Shown here: positions 8,483 to 16,873 of the stretch, in pieces
Layout: each line of letters opens with the position of its first letter
Position numbering within the stretch: the stretch's first letter is position 1
Assembly (NCBI RefSeq): GCF_018402495.1
Contig: NZ_JAGYIU010000001.1
Coordinates: 682,001 to 746,000 of the forward strand
Length of the DNA: 64,000 nucleotides
Reading direction: 5' to 3'
DNA from: Pseudoalteromonas sp.
Lineage (GTDB): Bacteria; Pseudomonadota; Gammaproteobacteria; Enterobacterales; Alteromonadaceae
The notes under the pieces: model-generated
Seen by the model: the letters and a program-made list of their open reading frames with translations, nothing else
What the model was told of the DNA's origin: nothing
Databases searched by the model: none
Position numbers and translations under genes: made by a program

Positions 8483-10063
8483 TTATTTAACTGGGCGAGG
8501 CTCAGTTCGTAAGCCTAAAATTAAGCTTACACACATCAGTAATAATACAATAGTAAATGGCAGACCAGTTGAAATAGCACCCGCTTGCAGTGCTTCAATC
8601 GCTTGTGTACCACCAATCCAGAGTAAGGCAGCAGCAATTGCTCCCTCAACCGTAGCCCAAAATATGCGCTGCGGTACAGGTGCATCAACTATACCACCAG
8701 CTGTAATTGAATCGATTACAAGGGATCCAGAATCAGAAGAGGTAATAAAGAATACCAAGACCAAAACAATAGCAATAAAAGATAAAACACTCGCCAAAGG
8801 TAATTCATCAAACATTTGGAACATGGCCATAGGCACGCTTGTTAAACCATCCGTACCTAGCGCACCAATGCCTTGCATTACTTGATCAATCGCGATGCCA
8901 CCATAAATTGACATCCATAAAATAGTAACCGCTGTGGGAATAAGTAATACCGCAGTTAAGAACTCACGAATTGTCCGGCCACGTGAAACTCGGGCAATAA
9001 ACATACCTACAAACGGAGACCATGAAATCCACCAAGCCCAATAAAATACAGTCCAACCATGCATCCAAGTTTCATCTTCACGGCCGTGGGGGTTACTTAA
9101 TGGAATAATATTCTCTACATAACCCATCACTGTATTTGGTATATTACCTATGGCAACAGCAAAACCTACTAAACATACAAATATCAGTAACACCAAAGCA
9201 ATCAGCATGTTCATGTTACTCAGTAGCTTAACGCCACCATCAATTCCTCGAATGACCGATACAATGGCTAATAATGTTACGCCAACAATAACTAAAATTT
9301 GCGAGCCAATACCACCCTCAAGGCCAAATACGTGGTTTATACCAGCTGAAGCCTGTTGTGCGCCTAACCCTAAAGACGTTGCCAAACCAAACAAGGTAGC
9401 AAGCACAGCTAAAATGTCGATAATATGACCTGGCCAGCCCCATGCTTTATCCCCTAAAATAGGGTAAAAAATTGAGCGAATAGAAAGCGGTAAGCCTTTG
9501 TTGTAAGTAAAAAACGCTAAAGAGAGTGCAACAACAGCATAAATAGCCCAAGGGTGAAGCCCCCAATGGAACATAGTTGCTCCCATTGCAAGTTTTGCAG
9601 CTTCAGGTGTATTAGCGGCCACATTAAGCGGTGTTTCATACCAGCCGGTGTAATAAGCAACGGGCTCAGCAACCCCCCAAAACATTAAGCCAATCCCCAT
9701 ACCTGCCGCAAATAACATTGCAAGCCAAGAAACACGAGAATGTGAGGGTTTAGCATCGTCCCCGCCTAGGCGGATATTACCATAAGGCGAAAAAATTAAA
9801 GCTAAACAAAAAAGAACAAAGAAATTGGCAGCCCACATAAACAGGCCATCAAAATTATTAATGATGTCGTTTTTAACACCATCTAACGCTGTTTTAGCTA
9901 CTTCGGCATCTGAAACTAATACGGCAACTAAGAACAAGGCTATTAATCCTGCGCTTATTCCAAATACAGGGTTATGTATATCAAACCCCCATTTTTGTAC
10001 GTTGTCTTGACCTACGGTATAGTCCGTATTGTCAATACTGTACTTGTCATGATTCTTGCTCAT
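8483..10063 (-). CDS. BCCT-family betaine/choline/carnitine transporter
   Basis: The product has 526 aa and twelve predicted membrane helices. Family signatures include GMGIGLMFWGVAEP, which resembles the Na+-coupled betaine carrier BetP rather than the antiporter CaiT, and the Trp-rich helix WTVFYWAWWISWSPF followed by GMFIARVSRGRTIREF. It imports a quaternary ammonium osmolyte across the inner membrane. I chose ATG at 10063, 8 nt after GAGG; a GTG 12 nt further up overlaps that binding site. The C-terminus is short, so a BetP-like osmosensing tail is absent. The exact substrate is not determined. Confidence 0.93.
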   Translation of the reverse strand: MSKNHDKYSIDNTDYTVGQDNVQKWGFDIHNPVFGISAGLIALFLVAVLVSDAEVAKTALDGVKNDIINNFDGLFMWAANFFVLFCLALIFSPYGNIRLGGDDAKPSHSRVSWLAMLFAAGMGIGLMFWGVAEPVAYYTGWYETPLNVAANTPEAAKLAMGATMFHWGLHPWAIYAVVALSLAFFTYNKGLPLSIRSIFYPILGDKAWGWPGHIIDILAVLATLFGLATSLGLGAQQASAGINHVFGLEGGIGSQILVIVGVTLLAIVSVIRGIDGGVKLLSNMNMLIALVLLIFVCLVGFAVAIGNIPNTVMGYVENIIPLSNPHGREDETWMHGWTVFYWAWWISWSPFVGMFIARVSRGRTIREFLTAVLLIPTAVTILWMSIYGGIAIDQVMQGIGALGTDGLTSVPMAMFQMFDELPLASVLSFIAIVLVLVFFITSSDSGSLVIDSITAGGIVDAPVPQRIFWATVEGAIAAALLWIGGTQAIEALQAGAISTGLPFTIVLLLMCVSLILGLRTEPRPVK

Positions 10064-10436
10064 GCAATACCTCACTGGTTAATGAAACAGGCTGGCTTTA
10101 TACCAGTTTTATAGCTCACTGTATTCGTCTTATTAGATTTTTAGCAAAGAAGCTAATAACATGAATAGTTAGAAGACTAACTAATTTAATTGCCCATCAT
10201 ACCTTTCCTGTTAGGGGAGTTAAATATGAAATACGAAATAATTAACATTTTGCTAAAATTTTAAGCTGCTTTGTTTATTTATTAAACAAAGTGTTATGCT
10301 GATTAAGTAATGATACCTTTGTTAATTACTTAGCTTTTAGTCGTAAATTACAGTGAATGCAAGGATTATGTAAACGAAAATGCAACGTATAAAATTTTAG
10401 TGATTTTGTTTACCACAAAGGGCTAAGAGACGCTTC
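10064..10436. other. Intergenic: BCCT 5' region up to the RHS island edge
   Basis: This AT-rich, non-coding stretch holds the promoter side of the BCCT gene (minus strand). It ends where RHS homology begins abruptly at about 10437. In the RHS frame, codons upstream of 10437 run into a TAA at 10390-10392 and do not match the other RHS copies. This marks the truncation point of cassette 1. Confidence 0.6.
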
Positions 10437-11671
10437 AATAAGCCAAACCACCGATGAAGGCGCAACCATCCGCTACACCCACCGTGACCGCCTAGGCAGC
10501 GCGCGGGTATTTACCGATCACAACGGGCAAGTAGAAGCAGAGCGAAACTTTGACCCATTTGGCAAACCACGTTTAGTTAGTGGCGGGTTAAAACCATTTG
10601 GGGCTTCAAAGCTCAGTGATGTGGCGGATGCTAAAACACGAAGAGGCTTTACCGACCACGAACATTTAGATAATGTAGAGCTCATTCATATGAACGGGCG
10701 GGTGTACGATTATAACCTTGGGCGGTTTATGTCGGTTGATCCTGTTATTCAAAGCTCAACGAATAGTCAGAGTATTAACCCCTATTCGTATATTATGAAT
10801 AACCCGTTAAGTGGAACAGACCCGACTGGTTATACAAGTTGTGATGCAGATAACCCTGAAAACTGCCAAGAGGTTGCAGAAGAGCTAGGTAAAGATAAAA
10901 AGGCTGATATTACTCAGAGGCAATCTGTCACAGGTTCCCGCATAAAACGCGATGTGAAAGTCGGCACCATGACAGGCAATGGTACGGTTAATATTCAGAT
11001 AGGTAATATGTCTGCAACAGCCGATATTGGCGCACCATCAACAACTGCAAAAGGTGTAAATAGTAACAATCTAAATAGTGAACAAGAAAGAACTTGGGGT
11101 AGTTACTTACCATTTTCAGGTACAGGGGGGTGAATCTGCACAGTTTTGGGCTAATAGGTTAGTTGATGCTGGTGGAGGGTTCACCGATGACCCAGTTGCA
11201 TCTACTGGATTATTTTTCTCTGTATTATGGACACCTAATACAGCCGCAGACACATCTTTCGCTTTATTAGGTGGAGAGTTCTTTGCATTAGGTGGAAAAG
11301 CCTTTTCTTACGCTAGTTCTAAGATAATTGGTACTGCTCAATCTACAGGTACATTAGGGCACGCCACATTATCAAATATATATGCTTATGCTTATTCAAT
11401 GAACCCTAGAGTAACTAGAGTCACTATGGATTTGGGCTACAAAAAACTGATGGATGGAGTGAAAAGTATGAGACTAAAGTATGGTCCACGCCCAGATGTT
11501 GCAGCAAGGTATAATGATGGTTCAATAAGAGTCAAAGAAATAGCATCTAAAACGGATAAACCTGCTCAGTTAATTCAGAAAAACGTGAGTAAGATGAGAA
11601 ATGAGGGTATTAGTGGTAATGTAAGTGTTAGTAATGTAGCTGCTCAATTACAAAAATGGTTTGGTAAATAA
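10437..11671 (+). pseudogene. RHS cassette R1: headless RHS core plus nuclease-like C-terminal toxin domain, frameshifted
   Basis: The first frame (10437-11133) reads ISQTTDEGATIRYTHRDRLG..., the end of an RHS/YD-repeat core, with NPYSYIMNNPLSGTDPTGY closing the core and the junction ADIGAP. It hits TGA right after a G6 run at 11125-11130. With five Gs the frame would continue into 11131-11671: ESAQFWANRLVD...VLWTPNTAAD, a typical RHS pre-toxin helix region, then a C-terminal domain with RPDV...KEIASK. That pattern recalls PD-(D/E)xK nuclease folds of polymorphic toxins. No start codon with a ribosome-binding site precedes the core, so this is a silent or broken module. Toxin activity is inference. 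Confidence 0.75.
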
Positions 11672-11673
11672 TT

Positions 11674-12390
11674 ATGTTTTTCAAGAGTAAAATTAAATAT
11701 AACGTTACTAAAGCATATTTCTTGGTAACAGAAACAAACTCGATCAATCTTGATAGTTTGTTTGATACTTTTCTCAAATATAGTGATTCTGAAGTTGTAC
11801 AATTTTCTTTAAACTATGAGGAAGTAAAGGAAATAAAGTGTTTTTCACAAAAGAAGGTAGCGTTATGCACTGAGCATTTAGAAAATTTGGATTTTTATGA
11901 CGTAAAAAGCAGGACGATCTTGACAGTGAATAAGGTCTTCACATATTTAAACTTTAAGTTTACAGTACTCGAATTTACTGTTGCAAATAGCTTTCGTAAA
12001 GATTTTAAAAAAGAAGTGCAACTGTTTAAAGATATTTCAAGTGCTGGGGACTTAGTATATGGTTATAGTCGAGTTTTGCGGAGTGACTATTTACCAATTA
12101 CAGAAAACAAAGTACAAAGAAGATTATTTGGCGGTATATCGGCAACAGTTGAAAGTGAAGAAGCTAAGTGGTTAGTACACCCAGAAGGCATAGAACAAGG
12201 AGCAATTAAAGGCTTGTATCCTCTAAATTATTTGAATGATCAAGCTTTTAGTATCTTGCAGGAATATTCAGGCGGCTTTTTTGATAGTCATGACAGAGCA
12301 GGTAATATCATATTAATAGATCAGCAATCTCAAAAAAAGTTGTCTAATATATCGTCATTGGAAAAGTTCATGCATTTTTCTGAAACATAG
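11674..12390 (+). CDS. Candidate immunity protein of cassette R1
   Basis: The product has 238 aa and no signal peptide or membrane segment. It begins 2 nt after the end of the R1 toxin frame, the usual position of an immunity gene. Base composition is distinctly more AT-rich than the RHS core. I recognise no domain. A cytoplasmic immunity protein fits a nuclease-type toxin. The gene is followed within 5 bp by the first copy of the cassette-joint motif (12399-12420). Immunity function is inferred from position only. Confidence 0.6.
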   Translation: MFFKSKIKYNVTKAYFLVTETNSINLDSLFDTFLKYSDSEVVQFSLNYEEVKEIKCFSQKKVALCTEHLENLDFYDVKSRTILTVNKVFTYLNFKFTVLEFTVANSFRKDFKKEVQLFKDISSAGDLVYGYSRVLRSDYLPITENKVQRRLFGGISATVESEEAKWLVHPEGIEQGAIKGLYPLNYLNDQAFSILQEYSGGFFDSHDRAGNIILIDQQSQKKLSNISSLEKFMHFSET

Positions 12391-12394
12391 TAAC

Positions 12395-12500
12395 CAATGG
12401 GGTCGTGTCTTGCCTTTTGCCTGTCAACGATCTTCACGCTGAAGGTAGAGTAAAGCGGGTCTACCGCAGCGGTAGTTGGAAAACGTTTAGCTATAGTAAC
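12395..12500 (+). repeat. Truncated RHS-core repeat with joint motif (first tandem unit, 106 bp)
   Basis: The unit starts CAATGGGGTCGTGTCTTGCC and runs into RHS core sequence coding EGRVKRVYRSGSWKTFSY. It breaks at ATAGTAAC, where the next unit starts with the same motif. The 14 bases ending in CCAATGG before both units match, so this is a partial tandem duplication. Confidence 0.75.
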
Positions 12501-12880
12501 CAATGGGGTCGTGTCTTGCCTTTTGCCTGTCAACGATCTTCACGCTGAAGGTAGAGTAAAGCGGGTCTACCGCAGCGTTAGCTGGAAAACGTATAGCTAT
12601 GATGCTCGTGGTAATATGACGCGAGGTGATGGGCTTACTAGTTCAACCTACAACGCTATGGACAAACCCACGCAAATTATAAAAAGGCGCCAATGGGGTC
12701 GTGTCTTGCCTTTTGCCTGTCAACGATCTTCACGCTGAAGGTAGAGTAAAGCGGGTCTACCGCAGCGTTAGCTGGAAAACGTATAGCTATGATGCTCGTG
12801 GTAATATGACGCGAGGTGATGGGCTTACTAGTTCAACCTACAACGCTATGGACAAACCCACACAAATTATAAAAAGCGGC
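12501..12880 (+). repeat. Two 190-bp tandem RHS-core units
   Basis: Units 12501-12690 and 12691-12880 are almost identical. Each begins with the motif CAATGGGGTCGTGTCTTGCC and codes NDLHAEGRVKRVYRSVSWKTYSYDARGNMTRGDGL. The first breaks off after the codons for PTQIIK, and the second continues into the full R2 core. This is a recent duplication of the 5' end of cassette R2. Confidence 0.85.
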
Positions 12881-14179
12881 AAAACTCTCAATTTTATCTA
12901 TGGCCCGCAGCATATGCGCTTTAAACAAGTAAATGGCAGCGTGACCACGTACTATAGTGACAAGCTCTATGAAGAAGAAATAAACGGCATAAAAACCACG
13001 TGGCGAGCTTACATAGACGACATTGCAGTAATAAGCCAAACCACCGATGAAGGCGCAACCATCCGCTACACCCACCGTGACCGCCTCGGCAGCGCGCGGG
13101 TATTTACCGACCACAACGGCCAAGTAGAAGCCGAGCGAAACTTCGACCCATTTGGCAAACCACGTTTAGCCAGTGGTGGATTAAAATCATTTGGGAATTC
13201 AAAACTTAATGATTTGGCGGATGCAAAAACGAATCGTGGCTTTACTGACCATGAGCATTTAGATAGTGTAGAGTTAATCCATATGAACGGTCGGGTGTAC
13301 GATTATAACCTTGGGCGGTTTATGAGTGTTGATCCGTTTATACAAAGCCCAACGAATAGTCAAAGTATTAACCCTTATTCTTATATAATGAATAATCCTA
13401 TGGCTGGTATTGATCCGACTGGGTATTTAAGTGTTTGTGATACGTTTATTGTATGCACCAATGAACAAGTAAGAGATAAAAATTTTAATAAACAGATTAA
13501 GCTAGGTAATTCTGGAAAAGTTTCTAATGGATATAATAAGGGTGAAAATAAGAATAATAATCAACAGAATGTCGAAGATATAGGAGCCCCGTCTACAACT
13601 GAAAAACAAGCTGTAACAGATATTAAGGCTAACGCTGAAAAAGCTGTTTCGGATGGTCACTATGAGGGTGAAGAATTAATAATTCATAAGTCTACCGGAA
13701 ATAACTCACCTGATTATTATAAAGATGATGGTACTCCTGTATGGATAACTAATCCCCATAGCGAAAAAAATAGTAAAGTGAGTATGCGGAGTGCCTCAAG
13801 AACTGAGCCCAGAGTTAAAAATATTAAAGGGTACTGGAGGGAAATAGGGCGTGTTTACGGGAAGGGCAGTAAGGGGACATTTATTGGATCGCGGAAAGTT
13901 AAATTAAATTTTTTTGATGAACAAGGACTCGCTCTTGCAAATGGTATCTATTTCAGTATTGATTATCAGCAATTGGGTAAAGATGGAAAGCCTATACCAA
14001 CAATATCAAGTAAATCCCATGGGCAGCTAATGAAGGCTCTACCCATGGGGTTAACTTACGAGTTGTATGGTGGAAGTGTTGAGAGGTTTAGTTGGCACAT
14101 AGAGACTAAAAGTTCTGCGGCTTCATGTGATAATTGCGGTGCTGGTGGAATAATAGTGAGTGAGTTTATTTATGAATAA
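12701..14179 (+). CDS. RHS cassette R2: headless RHS core with unrecognised C-terminal toxin domain
   Basis: The open frame of 492 aa starts with a GTG that lies inside the joint motif and has no ribosome-binding site, so it may be silent. Residues 10-235 are RHS core: YD-type repeats, RDRLGSARVFTDHNGQ, FDPFGKPR, MNGRVYDYNLGRFMSVDPF, NPYSYIMNNPMAGIDPTGY. A linker follows to the junction EDIGAPS near residue 300. The remaining ~190 residues are unique in the window and end with a CDNCGAGG segment. I do not recognise this domain. It overlaps its putative immunity gene by 8 nt. Full-length RHS proteins exceed 1000 residues, so more than half is missing. Confidence 0.8.
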   Translation: MSCLLPVNDLHAEGRVKRVYRSVSWKTYSYDARGNMTRGDGLTSSTYNAMDKPTQIIKSGKTLNFIYGPQHMRFKQVNGSVTTYYSDKLYEEEINGIKTTWRAYIDDIAVISQTTDEGATIRYTHRDRLGSARVFTDHNGQVEAERNFDPFGKPRLASGGLKSFGNSKLNDLADAKTNRGFTDHEHLDSVELIHMNGRVYDYNLGRFMSVDPFIQSPTNSQSINPYSYIMNNPMAGIDPTGYLSVCDTFIVCTNEQVRDKNFNKQIKLGNSGKVSNGYNKGENKNNNQQNVEDIGAPSTTEKQAVTDIKANAEKAVSDGHYEGEELIIHKSTGNNSPDYYKDDGTPVWITNPHSEKNSKVSMRSASRTEPRVKNIKGYWREIGRVYGKGSKGTFIGSRKVKLNFFDEQGLALANGIYFSIDYQQLGKDGKPIPTISSKSHGQLMKALPMGLTYELYGGSVERFSWHIETKSSAASCDNCGAGGIIVSEFIYE

Positions 14180-14585
14180 GTTAGTGATAATTATTTCTTT
14201 ATTGTTATTATTTGGTTGTAGTGATGATGAGACTTTTACTGCCTCAGATTGTATTACCAGAATTGAATTTGAATGGCAGAATGAGTCTGACCGAGAGAAG
14301 GCGAGTATAACTACAGAGTTTATGGATAGTTTTATCAGTTATTTTATATCTAGTTACGGGACTGAATTTCCGCCGCCAAGCTCTGCGGTGCAAGGTGAAA
14401 ATCGTGAATTTATTTTTCTACAATTCACTGCCAACTGCAAGAATAAGGTTGAGATGACTAAGTCAATAACCGAAAAAGTTTTAATGAGCTCTAGTCACCT
14501 TCCTACAGTTCTCTTTTCCAATGAGTCGTTCAAGCCTAGTTATAATACGATATTGGTGGATGGCCCTTACTGGAGAGCAGAATAA
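14172..14585 (+). CDS. Candidate immunity lipoprotein of cassette R2
   Basis: The product has 137 aa. MNKLVIIISLLLLFGCSDDE is a clear lipoprotein signal with the lipobox LLFGC and Cys at residue 16; Asp at +3 would not block outer-membrane sorting. The start chosen is ATG at 14172, because an upstream GTG at 14160 would place extra residues before the signal. It overlaps the R2 toxin frame by 8 nt, so translation is coupled. A lipoprotein in the immunity position suggests the R2 toxin acts in the periplasm or envelope. No known domain recognised. Confidence 0.65.
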   Translation: MNKLVIIISLLLLFGCSDDETFTASDCITRIEFEWQNESDREKASITTEFMDSFISYFISSYGTEFPPPSSAVQGENREFIFLQFTANCKNKVEMTKSITEKVLMSSSHLPTVLFSNESFKPSYNTILVDGPYWRAE

Positions 14586-14645
14586 CTAGTAACGGGCTCA
14601 CATCTTACTTCTTTGTAATAGTTATTTTATTAGAGTAAACCATCA

Positions 14646-14678
14646 AGTGCGCAATCACCCCCAGAAAAATTGCGCACT
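14646..14678. repeat. Inverted repeat between R2 immunity gene and HD gene
   Basis: Ten-base arms AGTGCGCAAT (14646-14655) and ATTGCGCACT (14669-14678) flank a 13-nt loop. There is no T-run, so this is a weak terminator or the relic of a mobile end. Confidence 0.45.
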
Positions 14679-14763
14679 AACTGCCTGTCAAGTTACTTTT
14701 TAACGAGACAAAAAACGTCAAGACGGTCTACGCTTAATTTTGTTCTAAAACTTTGAGGTTGCC

Positions 14764-15291
14764 ATGATGAATCATTTTGCGCTTTTGGCTAAATCACTTC
14801 GGTTGGCTGCCCAATACCACGCTCAACAACAGCGTAAATCAGATGGCTCACCCTACATTAACCATTTAATCGAAGTTGTCGATATGCTTGTTAATATCGC
14901 TCATGTTCAAGATGAAAATGAGTTGTGCGCTGCTGCTCTTCATGACAGCCTAGAAGATACAGAAATTACCAAGGAACAAATTGCGAATGAATTTGGTATT
15001 TGTGTGCTTGAAATGGTGCAAGCGCTAACAGATGACAAATCACTGTCATTAACAGCACGTAGGGCTAGTATGCTCGAACAGCTGCCCACTAAAGCCACCT
15101 CAGTCCAGCGTATTAAGCTTGCTGATATTTGCTCAAACGCTTCGGCCATTCCTTGTGGTTGGTCACGCGCCAATGGGGTCGCGTCTTGCCTTTTGTCTGT
15201 CAATGATTTTAACGCTGAAGGTAGAGTAAAGCGGGTCTACAGTAGCGGTCTTATGGGGTCAGGTCTTGTTTTTTGCTTTTTAGCCGATTAG
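14764..15291 (+). pseudogene. SpoT/MESH1-like HD phosphohydrolase, 3' end replaced by a joint motif
   Basis: The ATG at 14764 follows GAGG. The protein has the HD-hydrolase pattern of small (p)ppGpp hydrolases: AAQYHAQQQRKSDGSPYINHLIEV, then ALHDSLEDT (HD pair) and QRIKLADICSNASAI. After about residue 135 the frame runs into the joint motif at 15175 and an RHS fragment (DFNAEGRVKRVY), then into the left RAYT end, stopping at 15291. MESH1-type enzymes need another 40-50 residues, so the natural C-terminus is lost. The HD core is nearly complete but probably inactive. It is not part of a toxin pair and looks like a host gene cut by the island. Confidence 0.7.
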
Positions 15292-16181
15292 TGCTTAATC
15301 TTTAGTTATTAATTTACTAACATAGATAGGTGAAAAGGTGGCTAGGCCACTAAGATTAGAGTTCGAAGGTGCTTTGTATCATGTTACGTCGCGAGGGAAT
15401 GAGCGAAAATCGATTTACTTAGATGAGTCTGATTTTGAAGGGTTCTTAAAAGTATTGGGCGACGTGTGCGAGCGTTATAACTGGACTATCCACTCTTTTT
15501 GCTTAATGCATAACCATTACCACCTATTAGTTGAAACTCCAGACGCTAATTTAAGTAAAGGTATGCGTCAACTAAATGGTGTTTACACACAATGGTTTAA
15601 TAGGAAACATCAACGTGTAGGGCATTTATTTCAAGGGCGCTATAAGGCTATTTTGGTTGATAAGGATGCGTACTTATTAGAATTAAATAGGTATATTGTT
15701 TTAAACCCAATAAGAGCGAAAATGGTCAAAAGCTTGTCGAAATGGCCTTGGAGTAGTTGGCACTTTATGATGGGGCTAGGACAAGTTCCAGAATGGTTTG
15801 AAATCGACAAAATGTTACTTCAATTTGGAAAATATAAAGCGATAGCAAGGCGAAAATTCGCCCAATTTGTTGAGCAAGGAGAGGGTGTGGATCCTTGGAC
15901 TAATATTTCGAATCAGGTTTTTTTGGGTGATGATGAATTTGTTAAAGAGCATTTAGCATTACTTCAAGAGCAAGAAAGTGACTTATCTGAAGTGCCACAT
16001 AAACAAATACAAAAACAGGTATTATCACTAGAAGAATATGCTCAAAAATTTGATAATCGAAATGATGCAATAAAAGCGGCTTATGCATCTGGCGGATATA
16101 CACTAAAAGAAGTGGGTGGTTATTTTAAGTTACACTACTCACGCGTGAGTAGGATAGTGGCAAAAAACAAGACCTGACCCC
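15255..16181 (+). mobile_element. RAYT/Y1-type transposase element with inverted ends
   Basis: The element is bounded by GGGGTCAGGTCTTG plus a T-run and GC at 15255-15276, and the exact reverse complement at 16160-16181. It contains one Y1 transposase gene whose stop codon lies inside the right end. The left end is followed by TTTTAGCCGATTA, which is also found at the relic end at 18651. The left end abuts an RHS fragment and the right end cuts an RHS C-terminal domain. Confidence 0.8.
15338..16177 (+). CDS. REP-associated tyrosine transposase (Y1_Tnp, IS200-like HUH enzyme)
   Basis: The product has 279 aa. The N-terminal Y1 domain carries GALYHVTSRGN, the HUH metal-binding pair His60-Tyr61-His62 in LMHNHYHLLVET, and candidate nucleophile Tyr83 in LNGVYTQWFNRKH. 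It also has the typical HLFQGRYKAILVD and LNRYIVLNPIRA blocks. The C-terminal part has a helix-turn-helix (YTLKEVGGYFKLHYSRVSRIV), as in the larger RAYT class. It would cut and rejoin single-stranded DNA at hairpin ends. The start is GTG at 15338 after AGGTG. The last codons and the TGA come from the inverted right end. The gene looks intact. Confidence 0.9.
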   Translation: MARPLRLEFEGALYHVTSRGNERKSIYLDESDFEGFLKVLGDVCERYNWTIHSFCLMHNHYHLLVETPDANLSKGMRQLNGVYTQWFNRKHQRVGHLFQGRYKAILVDKDAYLLELNRYIVLNPIRAKMVKSLSKWPWSSWHFMMGLGQVPEWFEIDKMLLQFGKYKAIARRKFAQFVEQGEGVDPWTNISNQVFLGDDEFVKEHLALLQEQESDLSEVPHKQIQKQVLSLEEYAQKFDNRNDAIKAAYASGGYTLKEVGGYFKLHYSRVSRIVAKNKT

Positions 16182-16366
16182 ATGTATTTCCGTATGTTTC
16201 ATCCAAGTATGGCACTGCGAAATTTCGAGGTGTTGATTACAACAAAGCTAGAATAGCCAACTCTGACGTGTACAAGCACTCGTATCAAGGGCGAGTTCGG
16301 ACGCACTATATAGAAAGAGGTCCAGCCATAAATCGCGATGACTTTTACTCTATCACTGAAAGGTAG
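16181..16366 (+). pseudogene. Cassette R3: 3' remnant of an RHS C-terminal toxin domain
   Basis: From the right RAYT end the frame is open for 61 codons: VFPYVSSKYGTAKFRG...YNKARIANSDVYKHSYQG...SITER, ending TAG at 16364-16366, 5 bp before the next gene. It has no start and no RHS core. Its place directly before a secreted small protein copies the toxin-immunity layout of the other cassettes, so I read it as a toxin tip whose 5' part was removed when the RAYT element landed. No domain recognised. Confidence 0.5.
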
Positions 16367-16371
16367 TACGC

Positions 16372-16851
16372 ATGAGAATATCAAACCTAATGACAAGAGT
16401 TTTAACGCTGGCGCTAATGTTATTTGCCAGCAACTCCTTGGCAGCTACAACTAAGTGCTCCAAATGGACTGAACTTGACCCAGAGACAAGCTGCGCCGCT
16501 TCAATTGTGCAGCTAATGATGTCACCCTCATCATATGAAAGTAAAGAAGTCAGGTTGGCGGGAGTGGTTTATTTTGAGCACGAGAGAAATTTATTATACA
16601 TAGACAGGTACTCGTATAAAGAAGGGGTATATGAAAACGCTATCAACTTAGCCGTTGGCGTTGAGGACATTAAACCACTTACACGAGTAAATGGTGAAGT
16701 TGTTCGGATTTATGGTCGATTTCAAAAACTGAATGACGGGCATTACTATTTAGCTAAAATATCTCACATTAAACTCAAAGAAGGTGGGTTGATATTATTT
16801 GATGACTCGAGCGGCAAGGTAATCCCGACCATCATCAATAAAGCAAAATAG
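16372..16851 (+). CDS. Candidate periplasmic immunity protein of cassette R3 (OB-fold-like)
   Basis: The product has 159 aa. The Sec signal MRISNLMTRVLTLALMLFASNSLAA has a likely cleavage after SLA. The mature part has a pattern common in small secreted OB-fold-like proteins: IVQLMMSPSSYESKEVRLAGVV, then LYIDRYSY and VVRIYGRFQ. It lies 5 bp after the R3 toxin remnant and 22 bp before the next joint motif. Export suggests the lost toxin acted in the periplasm. The immunity role is inferred from position. Confidence 0.55.
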   Translation: MRISNLMTRVLTLALMLFASNSLAATTKCSKWTELDPETSCAASIVQLMMSPSSYESKEVRLAGVVYFEHERNLLYIDRYSYKEGVYENAINLAVGVEDIKPLTRVNGEVVRIYGRFQKLNDGHYYLAKISHIKLKEGGLILFDDSSGKVIPTIINKAK

Positions 16852-16873
16852 AAACAACCTAAGCTCACTTTGT

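Noticed and set aside
12501..12880. Tandem 190-bp units as a CRISPR array
   Set aside because: Units are contiguous coding RHS sequence without unique spacers, and no cas genes are present.
12833..13123. Minus-strand frames opposite RHS cores (also 16981-17193 and 19058-19309)
   Set aside because: They recur wherever the RHS core recurs, as antisense shadows; no signal or domain of their own.
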